Source: Eopsaltria australis
Taxonomy: Eukaryota; Chordata; Aves; Passeriformes; Petroicidae
Assembly (NCBI GenBank): GCA_034509425.1
Contig: JAVTVJ010000994.1
Location: 248,001-312,000 of the forward strand
Length of the DNA: 64,000 nucleotides
Direction of reading: 5' to 3'
The number at the start of each line of letters is the position of its first letter. The stretch's first letter is position 1. Positions 1 through 11,393 of this stretch are shown here, piece after piece. The position numbers and the translations under genes are program-made. The notes under the pieces are model-generated. The model had not been told where the DNA came from. It worked only from the letters and a program-made list of their open reading frames with translations, and did no database searches.

Positions 1-611
1 ATCTTCCCAAAGTGGGCTGATGCGGACACGGCTGAGATAAGGAGCGCTGCACTCGGAGCGAGCTGGGCTGGGGAAGCAGCTCCCAGCGGGGCTTTCCTGG
101 GATTAATCCCAATTACCAGCCGCTCCAGCCCCTCCGAGGAGGGGTCCTGCCGGCAGCAGCAGCACCGGACCCCGCGGCGATTTGTAGCTCTTTGGCGTGT
201 ATCTAAACCCGCCAGGAATGGCTCTTTTTGATAACACTGCTGGGAGCCGGCCGAGGAAATGAGCTGCAGAACAAAAGCTCGGAGCTTATCGAGCCTAGAG
301 CCATCACATTTCCGCTGGTTTCACATCAAAAACTCCATTTGCATTTGTAATTGCACTTGAGGAAAACTGATCAGAATTCCCATTAAATGGTTTTTAGTTA
401 AAAGGCGTCGTTCTGGCAGGTTTTGAGCCGGGCTGCGGGCAGTGCCCAGCCAGGGGTTCCTCTGATGCCACATGAGGTCTGTCACCAGCCCGGGACCGGC
501 GGCAGCTCCGAGGGCTCCATCCACCCTGTGTGACAAACCTGGGCGTGTGACAGCTCTGAGCCACGCTGCTCTGGCAGCACGGGCTTGGGACAAGGCTGGG
601 CTGGGATAAGT

Positions 612-780
612 CGGGCACCAGAGCAGCTGTGTCTGCCCCTGGATCCCTGGAAGTGTCCCAGGCCAGGCTGGAGAGAGCTTGGAGCTGTCTGGGACAGTGG
701 AAGGTATCCCTGCCATGGCAGGGGAGTCACTGATGGGCTCAAAGGTCCCTCCCAACCCAAACCAGGACGGGATTCTGTAC
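612..780 (+). mobile_element. CR1 LINE 3' fragment
   Basis: Contains the GGATCCCTGGAAGTGTCCCA, GTATCCCTGCCATGGCAGGG and GGTCCCTCCCAACCCAAACC blocks of avian CR1 3' ends, read in the plus direction. Confidence 0.85.
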
Positions 781-1242
781 TGCTCTAAATTCCTGGACAC
801 AATTCCCATCTAACCCCCAACCCCCGCGTGTCCAAGGCCAGCCCCACCCTGGGTGTGGGAGCCCCTCGGGCACCCCCAACCCCCAGGGAGCCCCCGAGGA
901 GCTCTGCTCTTGCAATATGAAATAAATCATCTCTTGATCCAACGGAAAAGAATCAATGCTGGGACGCAGCCCGGAGCTCTCCGTGTCTGACACGGGGGGT
1001 GGGATTCATCGGGAGCCCAATCCAATTAATGGGCCCAATTAATGGGCCGCTTGTCCCCGTGCAGAGAACACCCCCCTCCACGGTGCCTGCTGGCCATTAG
1101 CTGCTGAATCACTGCTCCAAAGCAGGTAATTTAATTTTCCCATGCTATCTATTCCATTTCTCAGCTAACTGCAAGCCGGTGTCTCACATGAAGGGCTCCA
1201 GAAGTCACCATTATATTAATGTATCGTGCTACACTGAGCACT

Positions 1243-1297
1243 TAATGGTCTTTAAGGTCCCTTCCAGCTCAAGCCACTCTGTGATTCTGTGATTAAA
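1243..1297 (+). mobile_element. CR1 LINE terminal 3' fragment
   Basis: TTTAAGGTCCCTTCCAGCTC followed by CTCTGTGATTCTGTGATT, the terminal octamer repeat of CR1. Confidence 0.8.
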
Positions 1298-2649
1298 TAT
1301 GATTAAAACACTCAGAGCTGCACAGTACAAGAGGGTTTTCTGTTTTATTCCCCTCGGGAGCCCCTGACACAGTATCCAGTCACTGAGCATCCATCCCAGG
1401 CCCAGAGCACCCCCAGGCATTCAGGGCTGTTGTGCCAGCTCGTGGCCAAGAAAAGCTTTTCCCTTCTGCCGTGCTCGTGTTCTACACTGTGCATACACAA
1501 AATGCAGATTTTTGCCTGTCACCTGATGGATAAATGTGTTCCAAATAAAGCTCAGCCCAAGCTGTGTTCTTCCAGCTTGGCTGTGCTTGTCGAATAGTAG
1601 ATTTTAGGCAATTATGTACATTGCAGTGTTATCCACACGCGTCAGATCTCACCCGAGCGTTGCTTGTAACAGCTTAAAGCTCTAAATTAGCTCGTGTAGG
1701 GAAATGCTGCCGAGGTGTTGAGTTTGGCTCTGGATAACAAACACACAGCTCCGAGCTGCCCTGATCTGGGACTCACTGCAGCAGATGGGGGAGCAATTAT
1801 GGAGCAGCAACTTCTGATTCTTTGAGATTTACTGGCAGAGGGTCAGAACAAAGACCAGCTACAGCAGACTGTGCTGTTTGGGAAATTCTCTGCCAATGAA
1901 TGCCCCTTCAGGAAACTTCCTCCTCTCCTGGGAACCCTCAGTTTTCACCTCCTCCTCCAGCCGATTGAGGGACTTGGCCTCTCTGTGAGCGACTCAGTGA
2001 AAGCCAAGTGCCTCCATCAGTCATTATCTTACATAAGTCACCACTGCATAATAAGCACTATTAAAAACATCACCTTCCCAAATAGCATTTTTCAAAGAAG
2101 AATTTTAATTCTTCTCCTAAGAGTCTCTCTTTCGGCTGCAACAGCATTTCTAATTATTAAAGTGAGTGGCACAGGGTACAAACCCCATCAGCTGCATCCA
2201 GCAAAACTGGCACGGGACCTTCTTGCTCCCTGCTCCCGAGGCACAGCTCCTCACCCCGACCAGCACCCCAAAAGAACGAGGCATCTGCTGGGGTTAATCA
2301 CTGAGGACAATTAGCACATCACCCAGGACAATGGCGTTTGCTGGAATCCAGCAGATTTCCAGGGAACGATCTTCAGCACCATTAACTTTAATGGATCCTT
2401 TTCTCACTGCCAGGCTCCTCCTCGGGAGGGGATTCGGCAAAGCCTGCTGTGTCAGCAGATCCTCTCCCACTCAGCCCACACTGCTGGTTAAAAATCACCA
2501 TTTCTGAACCTCTGGAATCTGCTTTTCACCTGAGCAGGTGCAGGCACAGCAGCTGCTGCCAGGCAGGAACCAGGGGCTTCGGTGACTCTTTAGCTCCAGA
2601 ATTTTCCTCTGCTCTTTTCACTTCTAGAACTCTATGCAAAGGCTTTAAA

Positions 2650-2692
2650 CTTTTTTTTTTTTAACTTTTTTTTTTTTTTTTAACTTTTTTTG
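2650..2692. repeat. Poly-T runs
   Basis: Three T homopolymers separated by AAC, immediately before a minus-strand CR1 fragment. Confidence 0.85.
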
Positions 2693-2729
2693 GCCCACAA
2701 GACAAGAGCATGATGTACCTCAGAGCAGC

Positions 2730-2873
2730 ACAATGTCTTGGAAAGGTTTGGGTTGGAAGGGGCCTTAAAGCTCATCCAGTTCCACCCCTGCCATGGGCAG
2801 GGACACCTTCCACTGTCCCAGATTGTTCCAAGCTCCAGTGTCCAACCTGGCCCTGGACGCTGCCAGGGATGGG
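2730..2873 (-). mobile_element. CR1 LINE 3' fragment
   Basis: AGGTTTGGGTTGGAAGGGGC, CCATGGGCAGGGACACCTTC and the GCTGCCAGGGATGGGG block, in minus orientation. Confidence 0.87.
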
Positions 2874-5424
2874 GAAACGTCATTTTAGTAAATCAAGTGC
2901 ATGGCGCTGTCAAGTCTTCAGGTGACCTCCATCCACTCCCAAGCACTTCCGAGCCAAGGACTTGTGCATTTCCCAGGCCAGTGCTGGCCGAGCAAGTAGT
3001 CCCTGATCTCTGGGCACATCCCAAGCACTGAACAGCCACTTTCGAACTGGAACGGCGCCCATTTAATTAACAAAAAGATTTGCAAGAGGATCATTACTTA
3101 CTGCCAAATGCATAACCGCTCATTAGGCCCTCAGGGGAAATGAATAATTACTCCTGCAATCTACAGATTGTGTCTTTTCTCTGCAGTGAAAAACGGTTTC
3201 ATCTCCCCAGCTGGGGTGGAGAACCGAGGGCTGGGGGAGAACCTTCACTCCAGCAGCGTCTGAGCCGTAGGGAGCAGCTCCCCCAACACCCTCAGCCTGC
3301 CCCTGAGGACTCTCCAAGGATCCCCCACTCCACAAAGGCCTCTGGAAAAAGCACCAACGTGCCACTGGAATGGTGGAAACGCTGTGCTGGCTTCTGGAGC
3401 CTTTCTGGCAGAGGGATGAAGCCAGCAACTATGAAAAGACACTGAAAACAAGGAAGAAAAGGCTTATCAGGCAGTCCCAGGTCTGCACGGGAGGTTTATC
3501 CATGGAAAAGCTGCCTTTCATCCAGCCTGCCCCCTAGCCAGCTGCCCACAGCAGGGGGGAGGTAGAAACAGGAGTGCTCAACCCAGCGTGGGGAAAAACA
3601 CAGAGTGGTACAAACTCCTCTCCAGAGAGACACAAACACACCTCAGCTGAGTGTTCTGACTGCCTTAGACTGTAAAAAACCGAGTTCTGGTTCAAAGATG
3701 GTGCAGAACACAGCCCCACTGAGCTTCACCTGGACCATGCCCACCTGCCGTGCAAGGCACAGCCAGAGCACTAAGGCTGGTGACACGGGTCCTGCTCCCC
3801 CCTGGCACCGAGCCTTGCCAGAGTCTGGATTTATCATCGTTCCCTAAAGGACGCAGTTTTGAAATAACCCTGTAAGCCACGGCAGGAGGTTTAGCTCCCG
3901 AACTCGCCCCCTGCTCAGCAGTTTGTGTCCGTGCAGCATCCGGCAGCGTCCCTTTCTCAGCAGATCCCAAAGTCAGTCCAAAGACTCCCGGATAAAACCT
4001 CTTTTAACCAGAACCACGTGGGCTGAGTTTCCTTCCAGAGTGCAGCTTTCAAACCTGTCTATAAATAAACGAAGAAATCTCCCAAATTCCGGAGTCAGCC
4101 CCGGGGAGGCGCCGGATGCGCTGTGCGCGGGGAGGCGGCTGCAGGAGCGGGCAGGAGGCTCAGCAGGAGCCCGTGGCTCGGGGATGGAGCAGCACCTGCC
4201 AGCCCAGGCTGGGCAGCCAGGCTTCCACAGAAGCAGGAGGGGTGGGGGGAAAGCAGCAAACCTGCACATTCCTGCTGGGGAGCAGCTGAGGGTCAGCTGG
4301 GGTTTTCTGCGGCAGTGGGGAACAGGGAGGGCAAAATCTGCTTTGTTCTTCCCACAAAACCAAGCACCTACAGCAAGGGAACTCCCCACAGAAAGGTGGG
4401 AATAACCCTGGAAGTACCGGCACACTAAGCCTGAGCATGGCTCTGTGAGGACTTTAGGGAATCATCATGGAATGGTTTCTGCCACAGGCAAGGAGAGGAC
4501 CCTACAGAAATAACACAAAACCGAAGGAACTGAAATCATTAGGAAGAAGGACAGACATGGGGAGGTGTCCTGTCACCAGGTAGCTGCTGTGTAGTTTGAA
4601 CAGCCTAAAAAAGACTAAAAAACCACTCAGGACACATGGCACTGACTATTAAAAAAATGACACAGCTGGATGCAGCTCTGTGGATCAATCTGCACAGGAA
4701 ATAGGGAAAACATTAAGGCTGTAAGATATATCCCAATAAATATAATGCAGCAGCACTCAGGATGGAGCAGATGAGGACAGGATTACAGTGCAGGATTACA
4801 GGACCCCATCAAGAGCCCTCCCATATTTTGCCATCTAAAGATTAGATATTTTAAAGCTTCACTGCACAAAATGAGCCTCACTAAGGAAGCCTGGGAAAGC
4901 AGCTATGGCAAAGGCATCATTCCCAAATTCCCCTCTCCTGGGGTAGCTCTGTGAGGGTATAAGAGGGATGAAGAGGGGGCTCTGGGGTTAAATCCCCCCT
5001 TGGTGTTTAACACACCTTGGTGGCCTTGGCTGATACCTGATAACATCTTCAACCTGCTGGTTCCAGCATCCCCACCACCATCCCATGTGGGGGAGCTCCC
5101 CAGTTCCATTACAAGAGGCTGGGAAAGGGTTTCTGTGTTCAAACCTGTTGTACAAAATGTCCTTTGCTCCCCCCTGCCCCAGTTCCTGCGTTGTGGGAGA
5201 CGGTGAGTGAGTGGCTCCAGGCTGTTCCTGATTTAAACACATCTGTAATCCCTGTTCATCATCTCTTCCCTAAGCCAAAAGCCTGTTTAATCGCCCGGTG
5301 CGGGGACAATCCCAGCCCTCGAACCCCTCTGCTTGCCACAGCCCAGTTTGCTGGATCCCTGGGAAATGGATGGCCAGCACTGGCCAAGGGTTTGAGTGTC
5401 AGATCCTTACAGCTCCCATTGCAG

Positions 5425-5525
5425 TCAGGAAAGGGACAAGGGAAAAGGGAAGAGGGAAAATGGAAGAGGGCAAATGGGGAAGGAGAAAGGGAAAAGGAGT
5501 AAGAAGAAAGTGGAAAGGGAAAACA
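5425..5525. repeat. Polypurine tract (GGGAAA-rich)
   Basis: About 100 bp almost entirely of A and G on the plus strand, made of variants of GGGAAAAGG and GAAGAGGG. Confidence 0.85.
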
Positions 5526-8082
5526 TCCTACAAAGGGCTGCCTGCTGGCCCGTCTCCATGTAAAAGTTTCACAGTCCTAAATTCCCAGGTTTTAATTTGT
5601 TGCTGAACCAACAAGAGCAGCAGAAAGAGGACAGGGCTCTGTTGGGATGCAGGAACTCGAGTGTTCCCTGCAGGACACCTCAAGGGGGCCATGCCAAGTG
5701 ACGTGGGTTTGCCTGAGATTTCTGTGCTGTGGGAAAAATTTGCCCTCCTGGAACAGAACCTCAGCTAGCATAAAACAGATAAAACAGGAATGCAAACTCC
5801 AACCCAGCTCCAGTGTGGGTTAACCCAGCAGTGCCTCAGGACTCTCTGACATCCATAAATACTTTCCACCCCAACATTTGCCAGCAGCATGTTTTGCAGG
5901 AGCTGCCTGGGTGCTCTTGCAGACACATCTCCTCAGATAAGATTTCCCCCTCAGGCCCTCGGAGGGCAGCTGCCTGAGCTCACAGACCCTGCTGGAGTCA
6001 GGAAGGAGCAGAACATTGGGAGGTTTTACAGTCAGAGCCTCCCAGTGCGAGGACAGACCTCAAGCCCCAGCAAAGTGTGCGTGGAAAGGAGCTGCGCAAT
6101 GAACACCTGACTGGATAACAAGGCACCAAATTAGCTTTGTAAACGGTGTTTCATCTGAGAGAAATTCTGTTGTCATGAGAAATGAGCCAAGCTCACGCTC
6201 TGCTGCACTTTGGGGTCTTCTGTAACAGCTGAGCTGTGCTGCACTGGCTGAAGCAATGAGAGGGAAAGGAACTGATCAGGCTGGAAATGAACCAGCTTAC
6301 AAGTGTTTAGTAAGTGTTTCTTGCTCACAATTCATTACTTCCCACATGTAATTGAATAAATCATAATAAAAAAAGGAGGTTTTGTTGTGCTGGCTTTAGA
6401 CTGGACCCATGGAGAGCTGAAGGAACACCTGGGAGGCAGAACAAGACAGAAAATGTCAAAGCTCACAGTCAGATAGAAGAGCCCCCCCCTGTAACTCTGG
6501 AAGAGAAAGTAGCCCACGGAAAGCAGCAGGTGGGAACTGCTGGGGCATCCCTACCCTCAGCAGAGCCCTCTGCCCAGCCCTTCTCCCACAGGATAAATCT
6601 CTGGGTATGTGGGGAACGCAGTGAGTTATGGCTGTTCCTGCCAGCTGTGAAAAATGGACACACTTAAAATGGAGCAGAGGCTCGAATCCATCAGCTTCAG
6701 CAGAAATTAAGCACATGCTTTATTTCCCCATGACTGACGGCTCTGCTGAATGAGGGATACTCCACTCACTAAGCCAAGAAACAGAGGTGGCTGAAGGTGT
6801 GTGCAGGGAGCTCCTGCAGCCACAGCCCTGGACAGCCCCAGCCACCCCCACACCAGTCCCAGAATCTCTCATCATTTACATTTTTCTATGGCTTAAAATC
6901 TCCCTCTCCATCTGTATCCAACCCCACAGAAATTTTCTCCCCAAGCTCTTTGCAGGTTTCTGTCCTGGGCTGGGCACGTTTTGGTGCAGCAGAACACAGA
7001 GATGAACACTGCTGTTGACCTATGGAGGACACTGCAGACAGGGGACCACCACCCTTTCTGGGAACACTCTGTGCCTTACACCTGAGCTCCTCAGTGAGGG
7101 GACAAGTTTTAAAGCATGTCTGTGTGTACCAACACCATGGCAAGTGCAGAATTAGAGAGAATCAAGATAAATAGGGATTTTCCTGTGGATACCGACACCA
7201 ACCTTTTCAATTCAAACACAGCTGCAATGTGGGATTAAGATCATCAGAAGAAGCAAATTAATTTCTCATTAAAGGGTGGCGAGTTTCCAGGCTAGAATTC
7301 CCAGTTAATGAGAGGATCTTGCCCAGGGACAGCTCGTGCCAGCCCGGGATTCCTCCTGCCATAGCTCTGCTCTGAGCACGGCATCCCTGGGATGCCGATC
7401 CACTGCCTTGGGACACTCCCATTTCATCCCCAGCACTGTGGGCTCAACTCCCTCTCTCTTCCCAGGCAGTGTAACCCCAGCTTGCCCCAAGAGTGCCCAA
7501 CTGGCCCGGCAGCACCCTGGCACAAAGTCCTTTGCCATTTCTCCTGGTCCTGACTCCAAAGCTGCTCTTTCACAGCCCCACTCTTCCCTGGACGTTGTCA
7601 CCACATTTCCCCATCCAGCAGCGAAAGCTGGGACACAACTGTGCCGTATCCATAAAAGACCAGTCCTGGTGTCTTATTTCAGTTTTAAGCTCAGACCAGC
7701 CACGGGCAAAGGCTGACCTCTTGGGAAAGCAAATGTTTCAAAGAAGATTTGCTTTTCTTAGAAGCAGAGAGAACTTGTTGGCTTTCCATACAGGACACAT
7801 CATCCTTTTAAAGGGAACCTCTTTGGAAGCAAAGCACAGTGACAACTGCTGGACTGAGCACACCCATGTCTTCTTCACCCACCATCCCCAGCCAACACCA
7901 TCTGTCCCCAGGCTGTTCCAGCTCCCTGCATGGGTGGCACCCATGCAGGTTTTCCTTGGACACCTCTTTCTAACCCAAAAGCCAGCCTGACCCCAGCCAG
8001 GGTTTTGGGCTCTCAGTCCATTTGCTCCATAAGGAGGGCAAGGGTCTCAGGGTTCAGGACCTGAGCTGGAAAATTCAGTGTG

Positions 8083-8226
8083 ATTTTCCTGGAAGTGCTC
8101 AAAGCCAGGTTGGATGGGGCTTGGAGCAACCTGTTCTAGTGGAAGGTGTCCCTGCCCATGGCAGGGGTGGGATGAGATGGACTTTCAGGTCCCTTCCAAC
8201 CCAAACCATTCCATGAATCTGTGATT
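8083..8226 (+). mobile_element. CR1 LINE 3' fragment
   Basis: Contains GGTGTCCCTGCCCATGGCAG and CCCTTCCAACCCAAACCATT, ending CATGAATCTGTGATT. It lies about 200 bp into the intron after the Kv-beta-1.2-type exon. Confidence 0.87.
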
Positions 8227-8435
8227 AACGTTAGAAGAGAAGGATGAAACTCAGAGTTTTAAGAGAACAGGTCACGTGCATTCAGCTTTGCTCAAAGTCA
8301 TCCTGATTCTTCACAGTCCTCAGAAAAATTAGAGGAGTCCCTAAGGCAGCCATGGGGCTCAGGTGCTGCCAGCCCACCCAAAGGTGTGCCCAGGTTCCTC
8401 CCGGTTTTACAGGACAGCCCAGGGCCATCACGTAC

Positions 8436-8653
8436 CTGTACCTCATGCCGGTGTGGGCGCGGGTGGTGTCCTGCAGAGACAGCCCGTGCAGGTGCAGGAA
8501 CCTCTCCAGCAGTTTCCTCTCGGCGCTGGGGCTGCGCGCCCCGGGCCAGCCGGCGGCGGGGCTGTGAGCCCGCGGCCCCTCGCCCGCCCTGCGGCCCCGC
8601 GGCCCCGCCTTGGGCGGGGGGATGTCGGCACACGCCGGCTTGTACAGGTGCAT
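8436..8653 (-). CDS. KCNAB1: KCNAB1 alternative first coding exon, Kv-beta-1.2 type
   Basis: This exon encodes the 73-residue variable N-terminus of a voltage-gated potassium channel beta subunit. It begins MHLYKPACADIP, which I recognise as the mammalian Kv-beta-1.2 start, and ends in the LSLQDTTRAHTGMRYR region that precedes the shared aldo-keto reductase core. The ATG lies at 8651-8653 (minus strand) in a strong ACCATG context. The exon ends AG|GTACGTGATG, leaving an AG half-codon for arginine, the same phase as the other first exon, so both can join the same downstream exon. N-termini of this family act as tethered inactivation particles for Kv1 channels. The first 12 residues and the last 25 or so are conserved. 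The middle (about residues 13-48) is Arg/Gly/Pro/Ala-rich, unlike the mammalian version, and a few residues shorter. Isoform numbering is from memory. Confidence 0.88.
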
Positions 8654-8799
8654 GGTGACACTGGTGCCACCAGAGCCACCCGGCTGGACACGGGGACTGA
8701 GCGGGACCCGCCCGGAGCAGAGCCCGGAGCCCTCCCCGCCCCAGCCCCGCACTGCCCCGCGGGTCCCGCCGCTGGGGAGGGGCTTTACTCCCAGACATT

Positions 8800-8807
8800 C
8801 TTTATAT
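8800..8807 (-). promoter_or_regulatory. Candidate TATA box for the Kv-beta-1.2-type promoter
   Basis: The minus strand reads ATATAAAG about 147 bp upstream of the 8653 start codon, with GC-rich DNA downstream of it. This would place initiation near 8770 and give a 5' UTR of roughly 120 nt. It rests only on motif and position. Confidence 0.4.
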
Positions 8808-9267
8808 CATTGCACCCGGCCCGTTTTGGTTGATGGCCACGATGGGTTTTGGCCAAGATCAGCAATCTTGTTCATCTGCTGAGACCTCTCATGGCCCAGC
8901 ACTCCAAGGGGTGAGGGCTGCTGGTGGGAATGGAGCTCTGACCCCGTTTCCCTGGTCTTATATTTAGATAATGAGAAATATTTGCTTGGGATTCGATCCA
9001 AGGCCAATAAAACACAAACCAAATACGCACACAGGGTGTATTTCAGGCCCTGGGCTGGCCAGATGAACACTGCAGGCATCTCCTCTGCAACTCACTGGAG
9101 CATCTTGTCTGCTCGTAGTGCCCTGCGAGCTCTCACAGCTGGAGTTACCTGGGCTGGGAACCTCCCCAGCATCTGCAGCCTCCCAGCTGTGACAATTCAG
9201 ATGAAATAAATTGTGACGATAATGATGATTTCACCCCTGTTAAACAGCAAACAAAAAGGTTCTGGTT

Positions 9268-9405
9268 CACAGACTCACGGAATGGTTCAGACTGGAAGGG
9301 ACCTCAAAGCCCATCTCACTCCAAACTCCCCTGCCACTGTCCCAGGTTGCTCCAAGCCCTGGCCCACTTGGCCTTGAACAACCCAGGGATGGTTTTTATG
9401 TCTTC
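9268..9405 (-). mobile_element. CR1 LINE 3' fragment, diverged
   Basis: CGGAATGGTTCAGACTGGAA and CACTGTCCCAGGTTGCTCCA with GGCCTTGAACAACCCAGGGA; an older copy between the two KCNAB1 first exons. Confidence 0.8.
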
Positions 9406-9892
9406 ATCCCTGAAACACCCCGAAGGGCCTTAGTGACCTTATGTGGCCACAGCAAACAATCCTGCCAAGTCTGGTTCATGCCACTGAGGCAGATGTCTGA
9501 GACTCTTGCATTTTAAAAACTCACCCCATTTCAGCCCCAAATACATTAGAAAAATAAGTTAAATAATCAAGTGATGGATGTATCATGAACTCAACTAATC
9601 CTTAAATCTTTCAAAGCAGATAAATAAAGACTGATCCCAACCCCAGAATATATTTGAAAAGCTCATAATTCAATGTCACAGAGGGGAGTTTGGCAGGGAC
9701 ACTGGGATTACCCCATTATTCTTCTGGTGCCACTGTCACATCAGGGCACGGGTGGCCCTGGGTGTCCCCGGGAGGGTCCTGCCCAAGGATGGGGTCTTGT
9801 TCTCACAGTGCTGACCCCAGCTGGGGGGTAGAGGGGGGATTTCAACCCAGCTCTTTGCAGACCAAGGACACTCAAGGGAGGGCAGTGTGTCC

Positions 9893-10065
9893 CGAGGCTG
9901 TCCCTGCCGTGTGTCGAGATTGTCCCCGCCATGTCTCGAGATTGTCCCCGCCATGTCTCGAGATTGTCCCTGCCATGTCTCAAGAATGTCCCTGCCATGT
10001 CCCCAGGCCATCCCTGCCGTGTCCCGAGGATGTCCCTGCCCTGTCCCTCGCCCGTCCCTCACATG
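9893..10065. repeat. 22-bp minisatellite
   Basis: The unit CGAGATTGTCCCCGCCATGT plus CT repeats with exact 22-bp spacing (CGAG at 9915, 9937 and 9959), then degenerates over further copies rich in GTCCCTGCC to about 10065. It is open in several frames, which produces spurious ORFs on both strands. Confidence 0.85.
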
Positions 10066-10647
10066 GCCCCGTGTTTCCTCCCTTCAGTGTAGCTCCAAGG
10101 CTGTCGCTGTGCTCTCTGCTGCAGCTGCCTTTGGTTTTGCCTCCTGCCAGCCCCAGCTCCCTGCTCATCAATAACGCAAGGTGAACCAGCGCTAAGAACT
10201 ATTCCTGCCAGCTGCTCTGAGTTTTTTGGATGCAAGGGTTTTGCTGGTTTGGAGGATCAGCGTTTTATGGTTCAGCATCTTTAGAAACTCAATTCTCCCG
10301 GAAGTTATTCCCCAGCACTTTGCCTTTACGGTGCTGTTGGAACCCTTGGGTGCCAAGCACGGGCTGGTGGGGCTGGTGGGCACCGGACCCAGAGTCTGCC
10401 CCCTCGTGCTCCCTTCAAGTCCTTGTGAACACTCCTGCATTAATACCCATTGCTCCTTCTCTCAGTTTTACTTCTTTTTCCTTTCACTTATCCCACTCCT
10501 AATTTTTATCGCCATGACATCCTAGTTAATTTCTTATCCAAGCGCATCTGCAAGAGCTCGGTTTGTGCCGGGCGCTGAGGACATCCCCTCCTGCCTTAGG
10601 GATTAGGGAGGATCTCGGCCGATTCTCAGTCGGAATCCCGGCTGCTC

Positions 10648-10715
10648 CCGAAGTGAGGCGAAGGAAACCACCGAAACGAGGTGAAGGAACCCTCGAAGCG
10701 AGGTGAAGGAACCCC
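10648..10715. repeat. Short tandem motif, three copies
   Basis: Three adjacent copies of a roughly 22-bp GAGGTGAAGGAACCC-like unit with small differences. No function is apparent. Confidence 0.6.
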
Positions 10716-11237
10716 CCAACCCTTCCTCGCCCGTCCCGGAACTGCCCGGAGGCGCTCCCGGGTGCGGCTCCCCGGGGCTGGGACTGCAGCACCCCGGGCA
10801 GTTCCTGCTGAGGTTCCGATTTCATTGAGGGTCTGACCTCGCGCAGGAGATTAGAGACTCGCACGTCTAATTTCCACTAATACCAAGATTCCCTTATATT
10901 TTTTTAAAGGAGCAAGATCAGATTCTGGAGGCTGCGACATTTAAGACTGATGGGATGAGAGATGCGGCGGCTGCAGGTTCCCTCTCTAGGGCTCCTTCCC
11001 AGGCTGAGCCCCGGCCAGGGAGGGGGGACAGGGACCCTCCTGCCACCCACACGGCCCCTGCTCCACAGCAGCAACCTCTTAACTCTATTCAAACAAAATC
11101 ACAGTCACTTGGGCAAATTAGAAACAAGGCTAAACAGCCTCGCTCAGCTTGTGCTGAAGGAGTTATGGGAATCGAGAGACAAGTTTGCAGGATATTCAGC
11201 TCTGCAAAGCACGAATAACCAGAAAAATCAGACCTTT

Positions 11238-11336
11238 CTATTACTATTATTATTACTATCACTATGATTATTATTGTTGCTGTTACTATTATCATCATCA
11301 TCACGATTATCACTACTATCACGATTATCACGATCA
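11238..11336. repeat. Imperfect triplet microsatellite (ATT/ATC/ACT)
   Basis: About 100 bp of degenerate trinucleotides (ATT, ACT, ATC, ACG). On the minus strand it occupies roughly +58 to +156 of the intron after the Kv-beta-1.3-type exon. Translations give runs of Ile/Val/Met or Tyr/His/Asp with no coding meaning. Confidence 0.85.
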
Positions 11337-11393
11337 CACCGCAGCAGCATCCCCGGAGGGCAGCGCACTCCCCGGGAAGAGCCGGGCACGTAC

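Larger units (their letters stand above)
1..8435 (-). other. KCNAB1: KCNAB1 intron (downstream of the Kv-beta-1.2-type first exon)
   Basis: No convincing coding exon is seen here on either strand. I looked for the common KCNAB1 exon that should follow the alternative first exons (encoding an NLGKSGLRVSCLGLG-like start) and for the Kv-beta-1.1-type first exon (MQVSIAC-like) and found neither, so the rest of the gene must lie beyond the left edge. The stretch holds several CR1 fragments, poly-T runs near 2650-2692, a purine-rich tract at about 5425-5525 and a small CpG cluster at about 4100-4200. KCNAB1 is known for very long introns, which fits. Confidence 0.6.
8654..11393 (-). other. KCNAB1: Interval between the two KCNAB1 first exons (promoter and intron)
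   Basis: No coding exon is recognised. The interval contains the GC-rich leader of the downstream first exon (about 8654-8800), a CR1 fragment near 9270-9400, a 22-bp minisatellite at about 9893-10065, a small three-copy motif at about 10648-10715 and an imperfect triplet microsatellite at 11238-11336. For transcripts starting at the Kv-beta-1.3-type exon this whole stretch is intron. Confidence 0.55.

Noticed and set aside
8654..8752. Upstream in-frame extension of the Kv-beta-1.2-type exon
   Set aside because: The apparent start codon at 8752 is GTG, not ATG; the ATG at 8653 has a strong context and matches the family start.
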